NCBI GenBank assembly: GCA_003971905.1
Contig: RSEE01000001.1
Span: forward strand, 620,001-684,000
Direction of reading: 5' to 3'
DNA: 64,000 nucleotides
From: Moniliella sp. 'wahieum'
Lineage: Eukaryota; Basidiomycota; Moniliellomycetes; Moniliellales; Moniliellaceae
In this document: piece by piece, positions 12,257 through 24,181 of the stretch
Position numbering within the stretch: the stretch's first letter is position 1
How the letters are laid out: the number at the start of each line of letters is the position of its first letter
The notes under the pieces: generated by a model
Seen by the model: the letters and a program-made list of their open reading frames with translations, nothing else
The model's database searches: none
Told to the model about the DNA's origin: nothing
Position numbers and translations under genes: made by a program

Positions 12257-15200
12257 CTAGGACATAAAGTTCCATCCGTTGGACTCACCCATTGTGTCAT
12301 CCTGACTAGCTTCTCCCGCATTGGCCTCACGGGGAGTGGCATTCAACCCAAACATACTGGGAAACCACGGATCGAACCCTTGGTCGATGGATGCATCCAT
12401 CCCCCCTGACCCTAAAAAGCTCGTGCCAAAGAGGGATCAGAGCCTTGGGGGGCGGAGGATAAGAAACCATCTCCTTGAGAAGGAATCCCCATGGAAGGAG
12501 CCAAGTCTGAAGGCATCTGGGAGAAACTCCTCCTGACATGTGGGGAGAGAGGTGCACGTTCCCCGCAGGATTGGGAAGAGGGATGGACAGCGTTCCTGCG
12601 CGGATGGGCGAGCTCCGCAAGTTGGATGGCCTAGCCACATTTCTCGGAGCAAGGTGGGGGGTGCCCATTTGTCCCCAACCCATACCCGGCATAGCAGGGG
12701 GTAGGAGCTGGGACGAGTCGGGGGCGAATGAGGTCGGGGCGGAAGAGCGAGTGGTACCAGCCTCCGATCCCACCTGTGGGGTTTTCGATTGGGGCGCTGG
12801 AGGAACAGGAACGTCTGTTGTTTGCAGCTTAGCACGTCCCCTTGCCGCTCGTTTCGTCGTCCCGCGCCCGGTGGTGGGACGTCCAGCCCCACGCGGCCTT
12901 CGTGGTCTCCCCCGGCCACGCTTTCCCCTCTCTGGGGGGGAAGGAGCGAGCTCAGCCCCCGCCAGCAGCTCCAAGTGAAGGTGCAACTGTGCCCACTACA
13001 TGCGCGGGACCGGAAAGAGGGGTCGGCTGAACGGGATGAGGGGGCTGAACTTGTTGAGCTTGCTGAACTTGCTGAACACGCTGAGCGGGCTGGGAGGGGT
13101 GGGCGGGCTGAGTGGACTGAGCGGGCTGAGCGGGCTGAGTGGGCTGAGCGGGCTGGGCGGGCTGAGCAATAGGGAACGCAGTATTAACGTCTCCCGGGGT
13201 GAGGTGGAGGAGGCTTGAGGGGTTAGAGAAAAGAGCAGTATAGGAGGAGCTTGGTGTGCTCCTGGCGGGGCCCACACCGCAGCAGGATGGGACGATAAGG
13301 GTATTCCTGGGGCTGGAATAGCAGGTGGCGTGGGAGCAACGGGGAGAGCTGGAGGTGGGATTTGCCCACTCACACTGCCCCACTTGCCTTTCGCGGAGTC
13401 CGTTGGTTCCGTGTCCTTACTCTGTCCCGTGGGGGCGAGACTATCCCCTGCATTTTCGACGGAGTGCTCTGGGGGGCCTTGCGTTTCCTCCCCCTAGTAG
13501 GCTTGGGTGGTGCGGGTTGGGCTTGTGGGGAGGTAGGAGCCAGAGACCCAAGTTGAACGCTCGCTGGAGTGGGTGGAGCGGGGGAAACAGGCACGGGGAC
13601 CAGGAAGGGGTTGGGCGTGGCAGGAGACGCCGCTGGCTGGGGCGGGACGGTCGAGTTTTTGGGCTTGGCCGCTTTAGGGCGAGGCCGTTTGCGCGGTGGG
13701 GGAGGCGGTGATTTCTGGGCGATGGGCTCAGGCGGGATGGAATGGGGTGCAGAGGTTGGAAGGGTACTCTCAGTCCCTGTTGTGGCATTCTGAGTAGGCG
13801 ACCCCAAGGCTGAGGGCGCAGCTAATGGGGGCGACTTCAATTTGAGCAACATGGACAGTGCTGGGCTGCCAGGAGGACTGGCTTCGGGCTCTGGTTCCGG
13901 TTCTGAGTCTGAGAGGATACTTGACATGGGCGAGGAACAGTTTTCCCACCGTCTCCATGGGGAGGAGGACAGACACGCGAACAATGTCTTCCTCTTCGTC
14001 CACAACGATTGGCGGGGGTGGGTCAAGGATGCGCCCCTCTTCCTCCAACCGGGTACGGAGCTTAAGTATCGTCGAGGCATGGGTCCGCATTGCCCGTACT
14101 TCAGGCGGATCAGAGTAGGTGCCATACGTTCTTTCGGCCTCAATGGAGCGAGCGACGGTCGAGTCGTCGTGAGGGAAAATAGGACGCGGGTGCGGGAGGA
14201 GGTGAAGCCTTGGCCCGTCTCGTTCCTTCCGGGCAGCAAAGGAGGCAAGAGAGGAACGCCTTGGTCTGGTATACTTCCTAAAGGATCGTAGGTTGTCGTG
14301 TACGCCTCCGTCCCAGGTGGTGCTGTTGGTCCACCATCTGACTGGCGGAGTGAGGGACAAGTTCCCACGTCTTGGTCTCCACTGGAGTGAAGTAAGATTC
14401 CCGCAATGCAACAGTGAGAGAGGGAGCAAGTACCACTTTCTCCCGTGGGGGCAGGATGGGAGTAGGACCCTAGCTACATCCTGTGCCAGGGGGACGGAAC
14501 AGAGGCTAGCCAAGCTAGGTTGGAGTGACCCTGCCCCTCTGTTGGAGGAGAAAGGTTGACTCCTTGCTGACAAAGGGACAGCAAGCTCGTCGGAATGTCC
14601 TCCACCAAGATTAAGAGTGAGTCGAGGCTGAGTGCCACCACATCCATCTCCCCCCGTCCTGCAGCGGAGATGAGCAAGCGGGCCAGGCGGGCATATAACC
14701 GGGGGACCATCCCGCGCATGGCCTGGCTTGCGGTCCACCATTCGTTGGGCTGGCACAGGAGCCAGACTGCATGGATCGCGAGGATGGTCGGCTCAGAAGG
14801 CTTGCTCTCTCCGGCGCCAAGGAGCTTCAGCACCGCATGAATCAGCGCCGACCAAAGAGGCACATCGGCAGGGTATACAGTCTTGACACCCAAGAGGTGG
14901 CGGATCCGGACGAGTTGTGCCAACGCTGCTTCAGTTGAATGCAGTTCCTTGTCCCGCCCCTCCATGCGAGATGGGTCCGAAATACTCTCCATTCCTCGCA
15001 CAAGTGCTGTGAGGAGTAGTGTGTGGACCCGGTTCCCTAGTGAAGGAGGGGAGAGCATCAGGACCTGTTCGCCTGCACGGGTCGAGGTGGGGGTAAATAG
15101 GCGTTCAATCAGGACGGGTGCCAGCGCGGCTTCGTCCGATTCGTCGCCCCTCCGAGCTGGCAACCCTGTCAGTGGGGAAGACACGACGAGCGGGGCCGAG

Positions 15201-18200
15201 GGCAATGCACAGATCCGCTCTAGGGCCATGTGAAGCGACCAGGGCGTGATGAGCGAGGTAATCGGACCGCCTTTCAGTGGCGGGGGCGTGTGAAGCGACC
15301 CGTGTCCGCAGGCAACAGCACGCATGCCTTCTTTCCAGAGTTGAGGGCGGCGCAGCTCCCCCCACAGAATAGGACGATGTGGTGCGGGGATAATATCGAG
15401 CAAGGCCAAAAGGAGGGGAAGCAGGAATGCCTTGGACGACGCTTTGCCCAAGAGACGAAACACCTCTCGTCCTAATGGGAGGCTGATCCTGCGTTTGGCG
15501 GAGGCAAGGTCATTAAGGAAACGGAGGAGCGGATCGGACACAGGAGGATCTGATGCATGTAGGAACGGCAGAACGAGATGAGAGACAAGCACATCAGCAC
15601 CCACAGCCGCCTTCTTGACGAGCCCGAGCAGGAGTGGAGAGAGTGCCGGCAGGGCGCGAAGCAGGCTGCCCGTCGCCACGGTTTCCAGAGCAGAAGCCAC
15701 AGCCGCATCAGCATTCACCACCACGTCCTGCACGAGGTCGAGCAGAGTCTGGTCAAATATGTCGATCCTCGAACCCGTGCATCTGGACGTGGAGTTCGGG
15801 TCAAGCTCCTCGAATGCGAGATGAGCCTGGATCGAGCCTGGATGGCGGCTAGTGCAACAGGCTCTGGCGATCCCAGCATACTCGCACGCAACATCGGCTC
15901 CAGTTCCTGGGGACGATGAAAGCAGGTTTGGAAGGAAGCCAGCGTTTCAGACTGGATCTCGTCAACTTTCCCCGGGCGGCTGGACCGACAGCAAGGGCCT
16001 CCTCCACCAGAGCATCGGAAGGTTCGCGCATTTCCGCTACTGCTTCAAGTGCCGGGCCACTCCCTGCCCTTGCGAGAGATAGGAGCACCCGCGTGCCCAT
16101 CGTACTGTAGGGCGTGGATGGGATGGAAGCGTAGCGGGAACAGGCCTGGAGCGACGTGATCATCGTGGCGAGCTCCCCGCGGGCGGTCCACAGCAGGGCA
16201 TGGCACACCACCGATGTTTCCACCAATGGGAGAGCAGACGCGTAGCGCACGCTTTCCTGGATCGAGACATCATGCAAAACCAAAAGCAGCAGCTGGAAAG
16301 AAGTCAGTCCAATGTCAACCGGCTATAGATAGACGTACCTGAGCCAATGCATCCCAATCACAAGCACGCTCAAGGAGAAGTAGAGACGTTGCAAGTCTGC
16401 GGCACCTAGGCGAGGGGAGAAGGAGGGACGCCATCCCTCGTGAGGAAACAGCCGAGCAACAGCCGTGACGAGAGGCGCCAGTACGGCACGCTGGACATGA
16501 GGTGTGCTATCCCACAAGTGCGGGAGACGCGTCTCAATTTCCTCCTTGCAAGCGGACAGGTCTTGCTCCTTGTTTCCTGCCGCGGAGGAGGGGGAAGAGC
16601 GCCTCGAGTTCTCTGCTAGCTCGGCGCTCCATAGCTTCATCCCAGGTCTCCCGGTCCCGGGAACGGGAGCCATAAATTGTGCGCCTTCGCACCGATGCGT
16701 CGTCCCCAGGGGGCAGAGGGACGTAGCGAACCAGTCGTGATGCCAGAGTAGCGGATTGGCCCGTACGCAAGCCCGGGCCTGCGGCCCTAAGCAAGGTTGC
16801 GTATGAGAGGGCCCCCGTATTGAGCAGCGCCTCAACAAGAGCCGCAAGGGGCGCGAACTCGACTGCTGCCCTAGCCTGGACCGGAAGTGATGGGATCGGC
16901 TGGGCAGATGTGCGCGGGAGAGGGAGGGAGATGAGTTTGGGACTCGACGTTGGCGGGTTGGAGGAAAGCTGGTAGGCCCTCTGCACCTCCTCCAGCCAAG
17001 ATGGGAGAAAGAGATCTAGCGAGAAAGGTTTGGGCTTCGGCCGTGGAGGTGGCAATGCCTCCTCCTCATGTTCCCCAGTTGCAGGTACCGATTGGGCCAA
17101 AAACTCCGCATGTTCCTCCTCACTCATCTCGCCTGCGTGAAGACGGGACTCGAGCCAACGGGGAACGTCACCTCCACACCCATGTAGCCAAATGAACCAA
17201 GTAGACACGAGCGCGATGCGTGGGGCGGCATCAGCCATGCCAGCAGGCCAGTCTTGCCCTCTGATGGAAGAAAATGAGATGGGGCAAGCCCAGAGAAGCA
17301 GTTCCTCTACTCGGCGTTGCGTTTGGGAGGGAGAACGGGCCAGACCAAAGAGTTGCACAAAGCAGGCTCCCAGGTCGCAGCTGGGTTCGAGCGCATCAAG
17401 TAGCTGGGCGAGCGAGACCGCTGTGTCAAATTCGGTGCAGGGCGGAGGCAGGCGTCCAGTCAAAGGCAAGAGCGTCAGTCGATGCACCCGTGCTTGAGCA
17501 CGGCCAAGTACAGACCGCAGACTGCATCCTGCTCTGTGTCGGGGCGGTTTTCGGTGAGGCCCAACACGAGCGGGAGCGACGCTGCGAATAACGACCAGAG
17601 CCGAGGAGCTACCAAGACACGTGGCGAAGAAAGCACAATCCCGCGAGCCAAGCGTGTGGTTTGCTGCACAAGCGACACGGCCAAGGCATGTCCCCCATCG
17701 CCCTCGACCACGGCACGAAGGCTGAGAGTGGTGGTAGCGTGGGCACGTACCAATGCCGCTAAGGCAGTACGGGCAAGTGGCAGTGGTGCCCCAGTCTGTG
17801 GAAAGAGATGGAGGGCATGATCAAGCAGGGGGAGGAGGAAGGGGCTGGCCAATGTGAGCGGGAGCTAAAAGCTCGCTGCTCATCCTCAGCCAGGTGGGAG
17901 GGTGGAGCAACTGCAAGTCGCCCATGACGCGGGAGAGGGTGAGCAGGTAGCTCAGTCGATGAGTCCACTGTGGTGATGCAAACGTAACAGATGTAGTTAA
18001 CGTAGCTGGCGTAGGAGCAACAACCGGAGAGGACGACGGAGCAACGGCAGGTGAAGGCGAGAGTGCGGAAGGAGACGCCCCAGGCCCGGCTCCGACTGTA
18101 ACCCCTACTCCAGTGCCAACGCCATTGTACAGGCCGGTGCTACTGGGCAAGACTCCGCTATCCGCTGGGGCAGGAATGGCGTCGATGAGCCGCTTGAGCG

Positions 18201-18907
18201 CAGTAGCCAAAGCCTGGGTCAAGTCGGCAGCGACAGGTGGGGGCTTGGCCCGGGCGGATTGCAGGTCGGTGGCGCCGACGGTGTGAAGGAACCATGCTGC
18301 GCGGGCGATGGGCACGGGGGTAGGAACGGCCGTGGCAGCAGCAGAGGCAGGATAGAGGCGGAAGGGGTGCTGCGCTCCGGCGTGGCGCGAGCCGAAGGCG
18401 GAGGCTTGGGCTCGTCCTGTGAGGGGGGGGGGGGCGAGGTAGAGCATGTCGATCAAGCGCTCGCCGCGGATGCCGTGGGGCACCGAACGAGCAAGGCGAG
18501 CGAGCGGCACGGAGGGGTCGGCGAGGTCGCGCAGGTAGGCTGCAGCTTGGCCTCGTTGAGCGTGACGCGGGGCCAGGCGGGCAGCTGGGCGGGGCGGGGG
18601 GGAGGGTGGAGGCGCGTGCCAGGTCCGCCTGGCGCGCAGCAATCTCGGCTAGCAGGGGCGCGACGAGGTGCTGGGTGAGAGAGGCGCTCATGCATCAAGT
18701 CGTGGGCGAGAAGCCTTCGCTCTTGGTCGCCAGCTGCGCCGTGTACCCCGAGCGGGCGGAGGCGGGGGTGATGGTCATCTCGGGGGACGCGGCGGGGACG
18801 GCGGGAAAGACATCGGGCCAGCCGAGATGGGGGGCGAGCGCATTGAGGCGCGCACGCCACGGGGGCGCCCGCAGATGGTATACGTCTGAGGGGTGCGGGG
18901 CGGGCAT
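12257..18907 (-). CDS. SRB8: MED12/SRB8, Mediator kinase-module subunit
   Basis: Med12 (yeast Srb8) links Cdk8-cyclin C to Mediator and controls transcription in the nucleus. The N-terminal family signature is clear on the minus strand: a GWPDVFPA segment near 18810, then LRDLADPSVPLARL and HGIRGERLIDML (about 18540-18440), then IARAAWFLHTVGATDLQSAR (about 18315-18250). A long helical, Leu-rich middle follows (about 17850-14400). The tail is Pro/Gln rich, with a Pro-Ala-Gln minisatellite and an AT-hook-like KRGRGRPRRPRG near 12925. One intron is clear (16293-16338, 46 nt, GTACGT donor). The best C-terminus ends SNGWNFMS at the 12257 stop, reached by adding one T in a T5 run near 12411. The start is uncertain: ATG 18907, or an upstream ATG near 19013 in another frame. 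Many single-base shifts break the frame. Confidence 0.82.
13041..13168 (-). repeat. 9-bp minisatellite inside MED12 tail
   Basis: Units close to GCTGAGCGG repeat on the plus strand, encoding Gln-Pro-Ala and Gln-Gln-Val type triplets on the minus strand. It encodes a low-complexity stretch of the MED12 C-terminal region. Confidence 0.8.
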
Positions 18908-19262
18908 CAGCAATCAGCACATGCCGCCGAGGCGGATGGAGGTGGGCGAGACGAGCGAGCGGACGGCGGCGGCGGCTGGGTGCGGTTGGGTCGGTTGGCC
19001 AAGGAGCATCATGCGTCGGGTCACACGTCGCCCCGGTTGTCCAGTAGGGCGTGCCCTCCACTACGGCCTACAGCGGCCAACAGCACTGCCACGGACTAAT
19101 TGACTCGCCTGCATGAGCGCATGAACTAGCTAACCCTAGCCGTCACCCGTCCCTCCCTCCCATCCATCTATCTTTCCCGGCTTAGCCCTCCCCGATGCCC
19201 ACCCTCCCCTCCGCCCCCCCACGCGCGCCGTAATAGTACACATCGTTCCCCACGCCCGCCGC
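18908..19262. other. MED12 5' flank / NSA2 3' flank
   Basis: GC-rich stretch containing an alternative upstream MED12 start (tandem ATGs near 19013) and then a C/T-rich tract before the NSA2 stop. Both genes lie on the minus strand. Confidence 0.4.
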
Positions 19263-20049
19263 CTACTCGGACAGAAGCAGCACCCCGTTCACACACCCGT
19301 CGTTCTCGGGGTTGTTGGTCACCTGCGCGTACTTGCCCCACACCACCTTGCCCCCGTGGTCACCATGCCCAGGTCCGACACATTCACCTCAATAATCGTG
19401 CCCTTGGTCAGCACGCCCAGCTGCGTGTACATGGGCGACTGCGGGTTCTTCTTGACCCCCAAGATGGGCAGTTGGAAGGTGGCCTTGAGATCAGGGTGGG
19501 TGATGTGAGCCTTCTTGAAGCGTAGCCCCGAGGGCCGAATGAAGCGTTCCAGCTTGGGCGGTTTCCGGGTGAACCCATCACCAACAAATGTGGCCTTGGT
19601 GACCATGCGCTTCCACGCATTCGAGTTGCGCTTCCCCGAGCGCACCACCTTGAACGCCTCGTCCTCCGCAATGCCCCTTACCTGCGGCAGCGGCACAGCA
19701 AACCGAGCTGCCTTGTCCTTCCTCCGCTCCTTGACCGCCGACGAGAGAGCTTTGGCGTCGCGCTCGCCTTCACGGTCCAGCAGATACGCCGGCCGTGCCT
19801 CACCCTCGTCAGCCGGGGCTGATGCTGCTTGACGTTGCGCTCCTCGTGGGCCTTGATCGTCTTCTTCATCTGAATCTTCTCGGCTCGGCGCTTCTTGTTG
19901 AGCATCTTGGCTTTCCAGCCCTTGGTGCTCTGGGCAATGGCCGAGTGCTTGTGGACCATGCGAGCCTCCTTCTTGCGCATGCGCTCCTCATGGTCCATGC
20001 GGCGACCATGGCGGCGGATGTGCTCCTCAATGTACTCGTTCTGCGGCAT
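19263..20049 (-). CDS. NSA2: NSA2, 60S ribosome biogenesis factor
   Basis: Nsa2 is an essential nucleolar factor of the eS8 fold needed for 27S pre-rRNA processing and 60S assembly. The start [20 protein letters not shown] matches the family N-terminus and fixes the ATG at 20049. Basic helices follow ([17 protein letters not shown]), then [56 protein letters not shown] and [19 protein letters not shown]. The end, read in the shifted frame, is [10 protein letters not shown]...[11 protein letters not shown]. Length, about 260 codons, is the family norm and no intron is needed. Frame shifts near 19820 and 19365 look like indel errors. It diverges from DPH2. Confidence 0.93.
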
Positions 20050-20265
20050 GACCAGGAAGGAGGGGAGACTTGGTGGGGACTGTCCACTGCCGACACGAGC
20101 GCGCAAAAAATATCGAAGCGGCCCGCAAACTGAGCGCCCGCCCGGCCATCGGTGCAATTGGCATATTACTCTTTTTGAGTGCCCATAATTTCGCTCGGGG
20201 CGTCCCGCCTGCCACAGGAAACGGCCGATACGAACAGCACGCCGCCTCTTCTCCCACCCACACCC
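20050..20265. promoter_or_regulatory. Shared divergent promoter NSA2-DPH2
   Basis: Only 216 bp separate the two start codons, so both genes must take their promoter signals from this segment. No TATA box stands out. Shared control of two translation-related genes is an inference. Confidence 0.6.
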
Positions 20266-22057
20266 ATGGCCGCCGCGCCCGTCTCTGCCTTCTCCCACGC
20301 GGACGCCGACATCATTGCGCCCAGGCGCCTCTGGACCCGGCCCTGCTCTCCGCATCAGCCGCTGCCCAGGACCAGACGGTGGACGACGTCTACGACCTGG
20401 CCCGCACCGCCCAGCGCCTCTTTGGCTGCCCCCAGCCCTATGGACTGCAGCGTGTTGCCCTCCAGTTCCCCGATGAGCTGCTGTGCGACTCCGTGCCGGT
20501 GTACCATGCTCTGAACCGCCACCTCGCCCGTCTGGCCGACGCGCACAATCACCTCTCCCGGCCTCCCGTCTCCCCACCTGAGCTCTACATCCTCGCCGAC
20601 ACCTCCTATGGCGCCTGTTGTGTGGACGAGGTGGCAGCCGCCCATGTGGACGCCCAAGCGCTCATCCACTTTGGCCACGCCTGTCTCTCCCCGCACTGCC
20701 CGTCTTCCCACGCTGTATGTGTTCAGCAAGCTCCCACTCGACGTGCCTGCCGCTGCAGAGGCCATTGCCGCCACCGAGCCCAGCAGCGCTGTCCTGACTG
20801 TCCTCTACGAGGTTGGGTATGCCCACCAAATCCCGGCCCTCTGCGCCGCCCTTCAGCCTTACCTCCCCCACGCCACCATCGTCCCCGAACAACTGGACAC
20901 GCATGTCAACTTTGAAGCCAAACTTGCCCTTCATCGCGACACTGCCCTTACTCCCGACACGCTTGCTGCTCCCCTCCCGTCGGATGAGACCGAAGGATCC
21001 ACACGCCACCTCCCGCTCCGGACGGCGTATCTTTCTCCGAAACCGATCTCGTCTACATTGGCGGGGACTCGCTGGCGTTGACCACGCTCTTGACTGCCCA
21101 CCCACCTGCCTCGCGCACCGGAAAGTTCATCGTTTTCGACCGACCACCGGACGTGCGGAGCAGGAAACTGGCCGCGGGGCGAACCGGCTGCTGATGCGAC
21201 GCTACGCCGCGGTGCAGCGAGCAAAAGACGCGCGGGTGGTGGCCCTGGTGGTGGGCACGTTGGGCGTGGCGGCGTACCGTCCACTGTTGGCGGCGCTCCG
21301 CGCCCTCCTCACCGGTCGCGGCAGCCGGAGGAAAGTGTACACCTTGTCCGTGGGAAAGCTGACGCCTGCCAAGCTGGCCAACTTTAGTGAGGTGGACACG
21401 TACGTCCTCGTTGCCTGTCCCGAAAACTCGTTGGCCTTGGCTGGGTCTGGGAGCAGTGCGAACCGCGAGCCTCCAGGCAGCAAAGAGTTTTTCGGTACGA
21501 TCGTCACGCCGTTTGAGATGCTGGTCGCCCTGGCGTCAGAGGCAGAGGAGCAGCGGGATGGGGTTCCTGGCTCTGGTGGATGGGACAAAGGGTATGAGTT
21601 GGACTTGGCGGCACTGTATACGCGTGCGGTTGACGAGTACCAAGCTCGTACCGGCCGTCCATGGGCCGTACCGGGAAAGAAGGCCAACTTTGTTGCGACC
21701 GAAGCGGATGTGGAGGAAGAAGAGGAGGAGGAAGATGCCCCACCTATTTTTTCCTTGGCGACGGGCAAGTATGTCACTCGGACTGCCTATTACCCTGCTG
21801 CCGATCTGGCTCGTTTGCCGGCTCCAGAAGACACGGACGACATGGGAGGGAAACAGGTGGCGCTGCGGCGAGGGGATGGGACGGTGACCCGGATCCTAAA
21901 CACAGCGTCGGATGCTAAGAATGGGGATCGGGCCTGGACAGGACTCGATCCACGTGTTGGATTGGATCCGCCTGCCTTACTCGAGGAAGGGCGGGCTGGG
22001 TTTGCGGGCCAGTACGCATATGCGGATGACACACCTGAAGGCCGGAACGGAGCGTAA
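20266..22057 (+). CDS. DPH2: DPH2, diphthamide synthesis subunit
   Basis: Dph2 pairs with Dph1 in the radical-SAM-like 4Fe-4S enzyme that starts diphthamide formation on the eEF2 histidine. Family blocks are [20 protein letters not shown] (about residue 63), [20 protein letters not shown] (about 110) with its paired cysteines, HFGHAC (about 136) and the late cysteine in LVACPENS (about 385). A C-terminal extension carries an acidic run (about 21710-21740) and ends GRNGA at the 22057 stop. The ATG at 20266 ([19 protein letters not shown]) agrees with the family start. Frame shifts near 20325, 20690 and 21060 are each repaired by one base. At about 595 codons it is longer than the usual near-500. 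Confidence 0.92.
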
Positions 22058-22208
22058 CTGATCCTGGAATCCATCCTGAGATCTCAGGAAGCTAAGGACA
22101 ACCATAGGTTAGCTTTCATCCAAGTGGATGACCGAGAAAGAAATGACACAGGAGAGGATATTGCTAAGTGTCGCTTCCAAATCATATTGGTCGTTTGGGC
22201 TTTCACGC
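22058..22208. other. Spacer DPH2 to tRNA-Gln
   Basis: Short spacer containing an imperfect GAGATCTC palindrome near 22077. Nothing else seen. Confidence 0.4.
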
Positions 22209-22292
22209 GGTTCCATATTGTAGTTGGTTAGCAAGTAGGATTCTGACTCACGTCGCTTTCCTGAAACCTGGGTTCGAATCCCAGTGGGACCT
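22209..22292 (+). tRNA. tRNA-Gln (anticodon CTG) with 11-nt intron
   Basis: Acceptor GGTTCCA pairs with TGGGACC, the D stem is TTGT/GCAA, and the T arm is CTGGG-TTCGAAT-CCCAG. The anticodon stem TAGGA/TCCTG surrounds TTCTGA followed by an intron CTCACGTCGCT at the canonical position after base 37. Removing it leaves a normal 73-nt tRNA with anticodon CTG. Discriminator is T. Confidence 0.9.
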
Positions 22293-22639
22293 TCACTTTT
22301 GCCCCTTCGCTCCTCCAGGAACGCAGAAGTTTGCATTTGAGTTTTTTTTTCTCCCCGAGTTTGATGACGTTGATCAACGTACGTTGATACAACTGGACCT
22401 TAATTCTCACCGATGCGCTATAATGGTCAAAAGCCTCCCGAAGAACAACGACCTATGGTATGCAATGCCCAAACCCAGATCCAAAGAACGCTTCCGCCAT
22501 GATCGTCTCTAGCTGATGCACTACCAGAAGCCAACTAGGGAGGGGGGGCCGGAAAAGATGAAGTATACAGATACAAAAGGAAGGTGACTGTGAGGAGGCA
22601 GGTGAAAGATGACATCATTAGGACAGCTACCGCTGAACC
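22293..22639. other. Intergenic
   Basis: Spacer between tRNA-Gln and the 3' end of the arrestin-like gene. An eight-T run near 22342 is the only feature. Confidence 0.4.
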
Positions 22640-24181
22640 TTACAATCGACCCAAAGAGTGCCTTGGGACTTGGTGAGACGAAAACGTTGTGCCCACGGGA
22701 CAAGTCTGACGGCCCGGCGGGTCGGTGGCAAGACCATCGAGTTCGACAGCCTTGGCCACCTTGGAGGGAGAGAGGAGGTCGAGTTTGACCGCATGGTCCA
22801 GTTCGACGGCAGCACAACGGAAACTAGGAGTGGTGTGGGCCGGCACCATTAAGCTACCGGCCAAAACGCGTGCGCCGTCGACACCTGGAACCTCGTGCAA
22901 GGCAGCGCGGGCAAGCAGTTGTATCCTAGGTGGTCGTGCACCCGACTGGACGTGATTTTCGTCGGCCTGCAGCACTTGGACAAGGGTGAGAGCAAGGTGA
23001 GAAGCAAGGTCCTCCACTACTTTGCGTCGTGGATGCTCCAACGACGAGTTTGATTCTTCCGACCCAGGGCGCTCTTTTCTCCTCCCAAATCTGCGGAGGA
23101 AAGGGATGCGTTCAGTCTCCCCTGCTGAGGGAGGTGGGGTGGGCATCCCTCGCCCCACCCGGGCCGGGGATCCGGGCAACTGCTCCTCCACCTCTGGGCG
23201 GAGCACCAGTAAACAAGGCATCGTCTGCCCAGCCACTAAAGGAGCTAAGGGCATGTGGAGTTCCAGCTCCACCTCAGGAGGAAGGACGGACCAGGATGAT
23301 GCAGCACAAGGCGCAGCCCAGCGCGTCTTGTGTGCATTCACCCCCCAGCCTGGCGCGATCGGTTGCCCTGGAATCAAGACTGGGGAAAGGGGCAGGGCGC
23401 TTGGTCCAGGTGGCAAGGGCCCTGGCTCGCCAAGGAAACAGACAGGAATGTGGATAGTGTCTGCGGCAGGAGGGAAGTGGTGGGGGAAGAGCGAAGCAGG
23501 GTAAGGTCAACAGCGTACCAGACACCGAGCACATCGGCCTCGTCCGGGCGTTCAAGGCGTTTAAGCATGCTGAGCGAGACGAGACGAGTACGCTTTCCAT
23601 GTTGTGAAGGTGGACTGTTGCTGTCGGGCTCGGGAGGGTCGTCGGATGTAAGGAAGGAGGGGGGCAAGGAGGCCCGGGCGAGCTGGCCGTCGCCATACGC
23701 ATCACTGGCCACACCATGGGGAAACTCAAGTTGAAAGGAAGGTCGGCTAAGGTGGACGCGTTGGGGCTCAGGCGCGCCACATCATCCGCATGCCAGGGCA
23801 CAAACTCATCGGGGCCAAAAGACTCTTCAACGGAAAACATGAGCTTGCGCAAGTAGCCGCGACTGCCACTGCGTCCCATGCCGGCATCGGGGTCTTTGCG
23901 CTGGCCCAGGCAGAGATCGTGATGGCCACGCCGCTCACATTGGCGGGGTCAAAGGTGAGGTGGCCCTGGACTTCAGCGCAGGCGCCTGCATAGAGCGGGC
24001 AATGGTGCGCGTCGAAGCCAGCGGGGGGGGCGTAGAGGACAACAGAAAAGGCCGCGTCCGAGTGAGACTGCTGGTCGCTCGCATTGCCACTGCCGCTGCC
24101 ACGCAGGTCCTCTCTGCGCCCGTACCGCCGGGTGGGGCGCGCGGCGGAGGAGGCGTCGGCGGGTGCAGCCGTCGGCTCCAT
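22640..24181 (-). CDS. Arrestin-fold protein, probable ubiquitin-ligase adaptor
   Basis: The translation looks like a fungal alpha-arrestin (ART family), whose members bring Rsp5-type ubiquitin ligases to plasma-membrane transporters. The N-domain shows a conserved-looking strand pair (GACAEVQGHLTFDPANVSGV, near 24000), a SVEESFGPDEF loop, and LPFNLSFPMVWP near 23720. The C-domain shows PPEVELELHMPLAPLVAGQT (near 23270) and VLAGSLMVPAHTTPSFRC (near 22850), the usual pattern before the last strand. The ATG at 24181 gives MEPTAAPADASSAARPTRRY. The stop at 22640 is the best frame but is uncertain, and there are several frame shifts. No clear PPxY motif was found. Arrestin fold is a pattern judgement, not a certain match. 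Confidence 0.55.

Noticed and set aside
18259..19103. Plus-strand frames opposite MED12
   Set aside because: They are shadows of GC-rich minus-strand coding sequence, which carries the recognisable MED12 signature.
22725..23504. Plus-strand frames opposite the arrestin-like gene
   Set aside because: The minus strand shows arrestin-like strands in order; the plus frames have no family resemblance.
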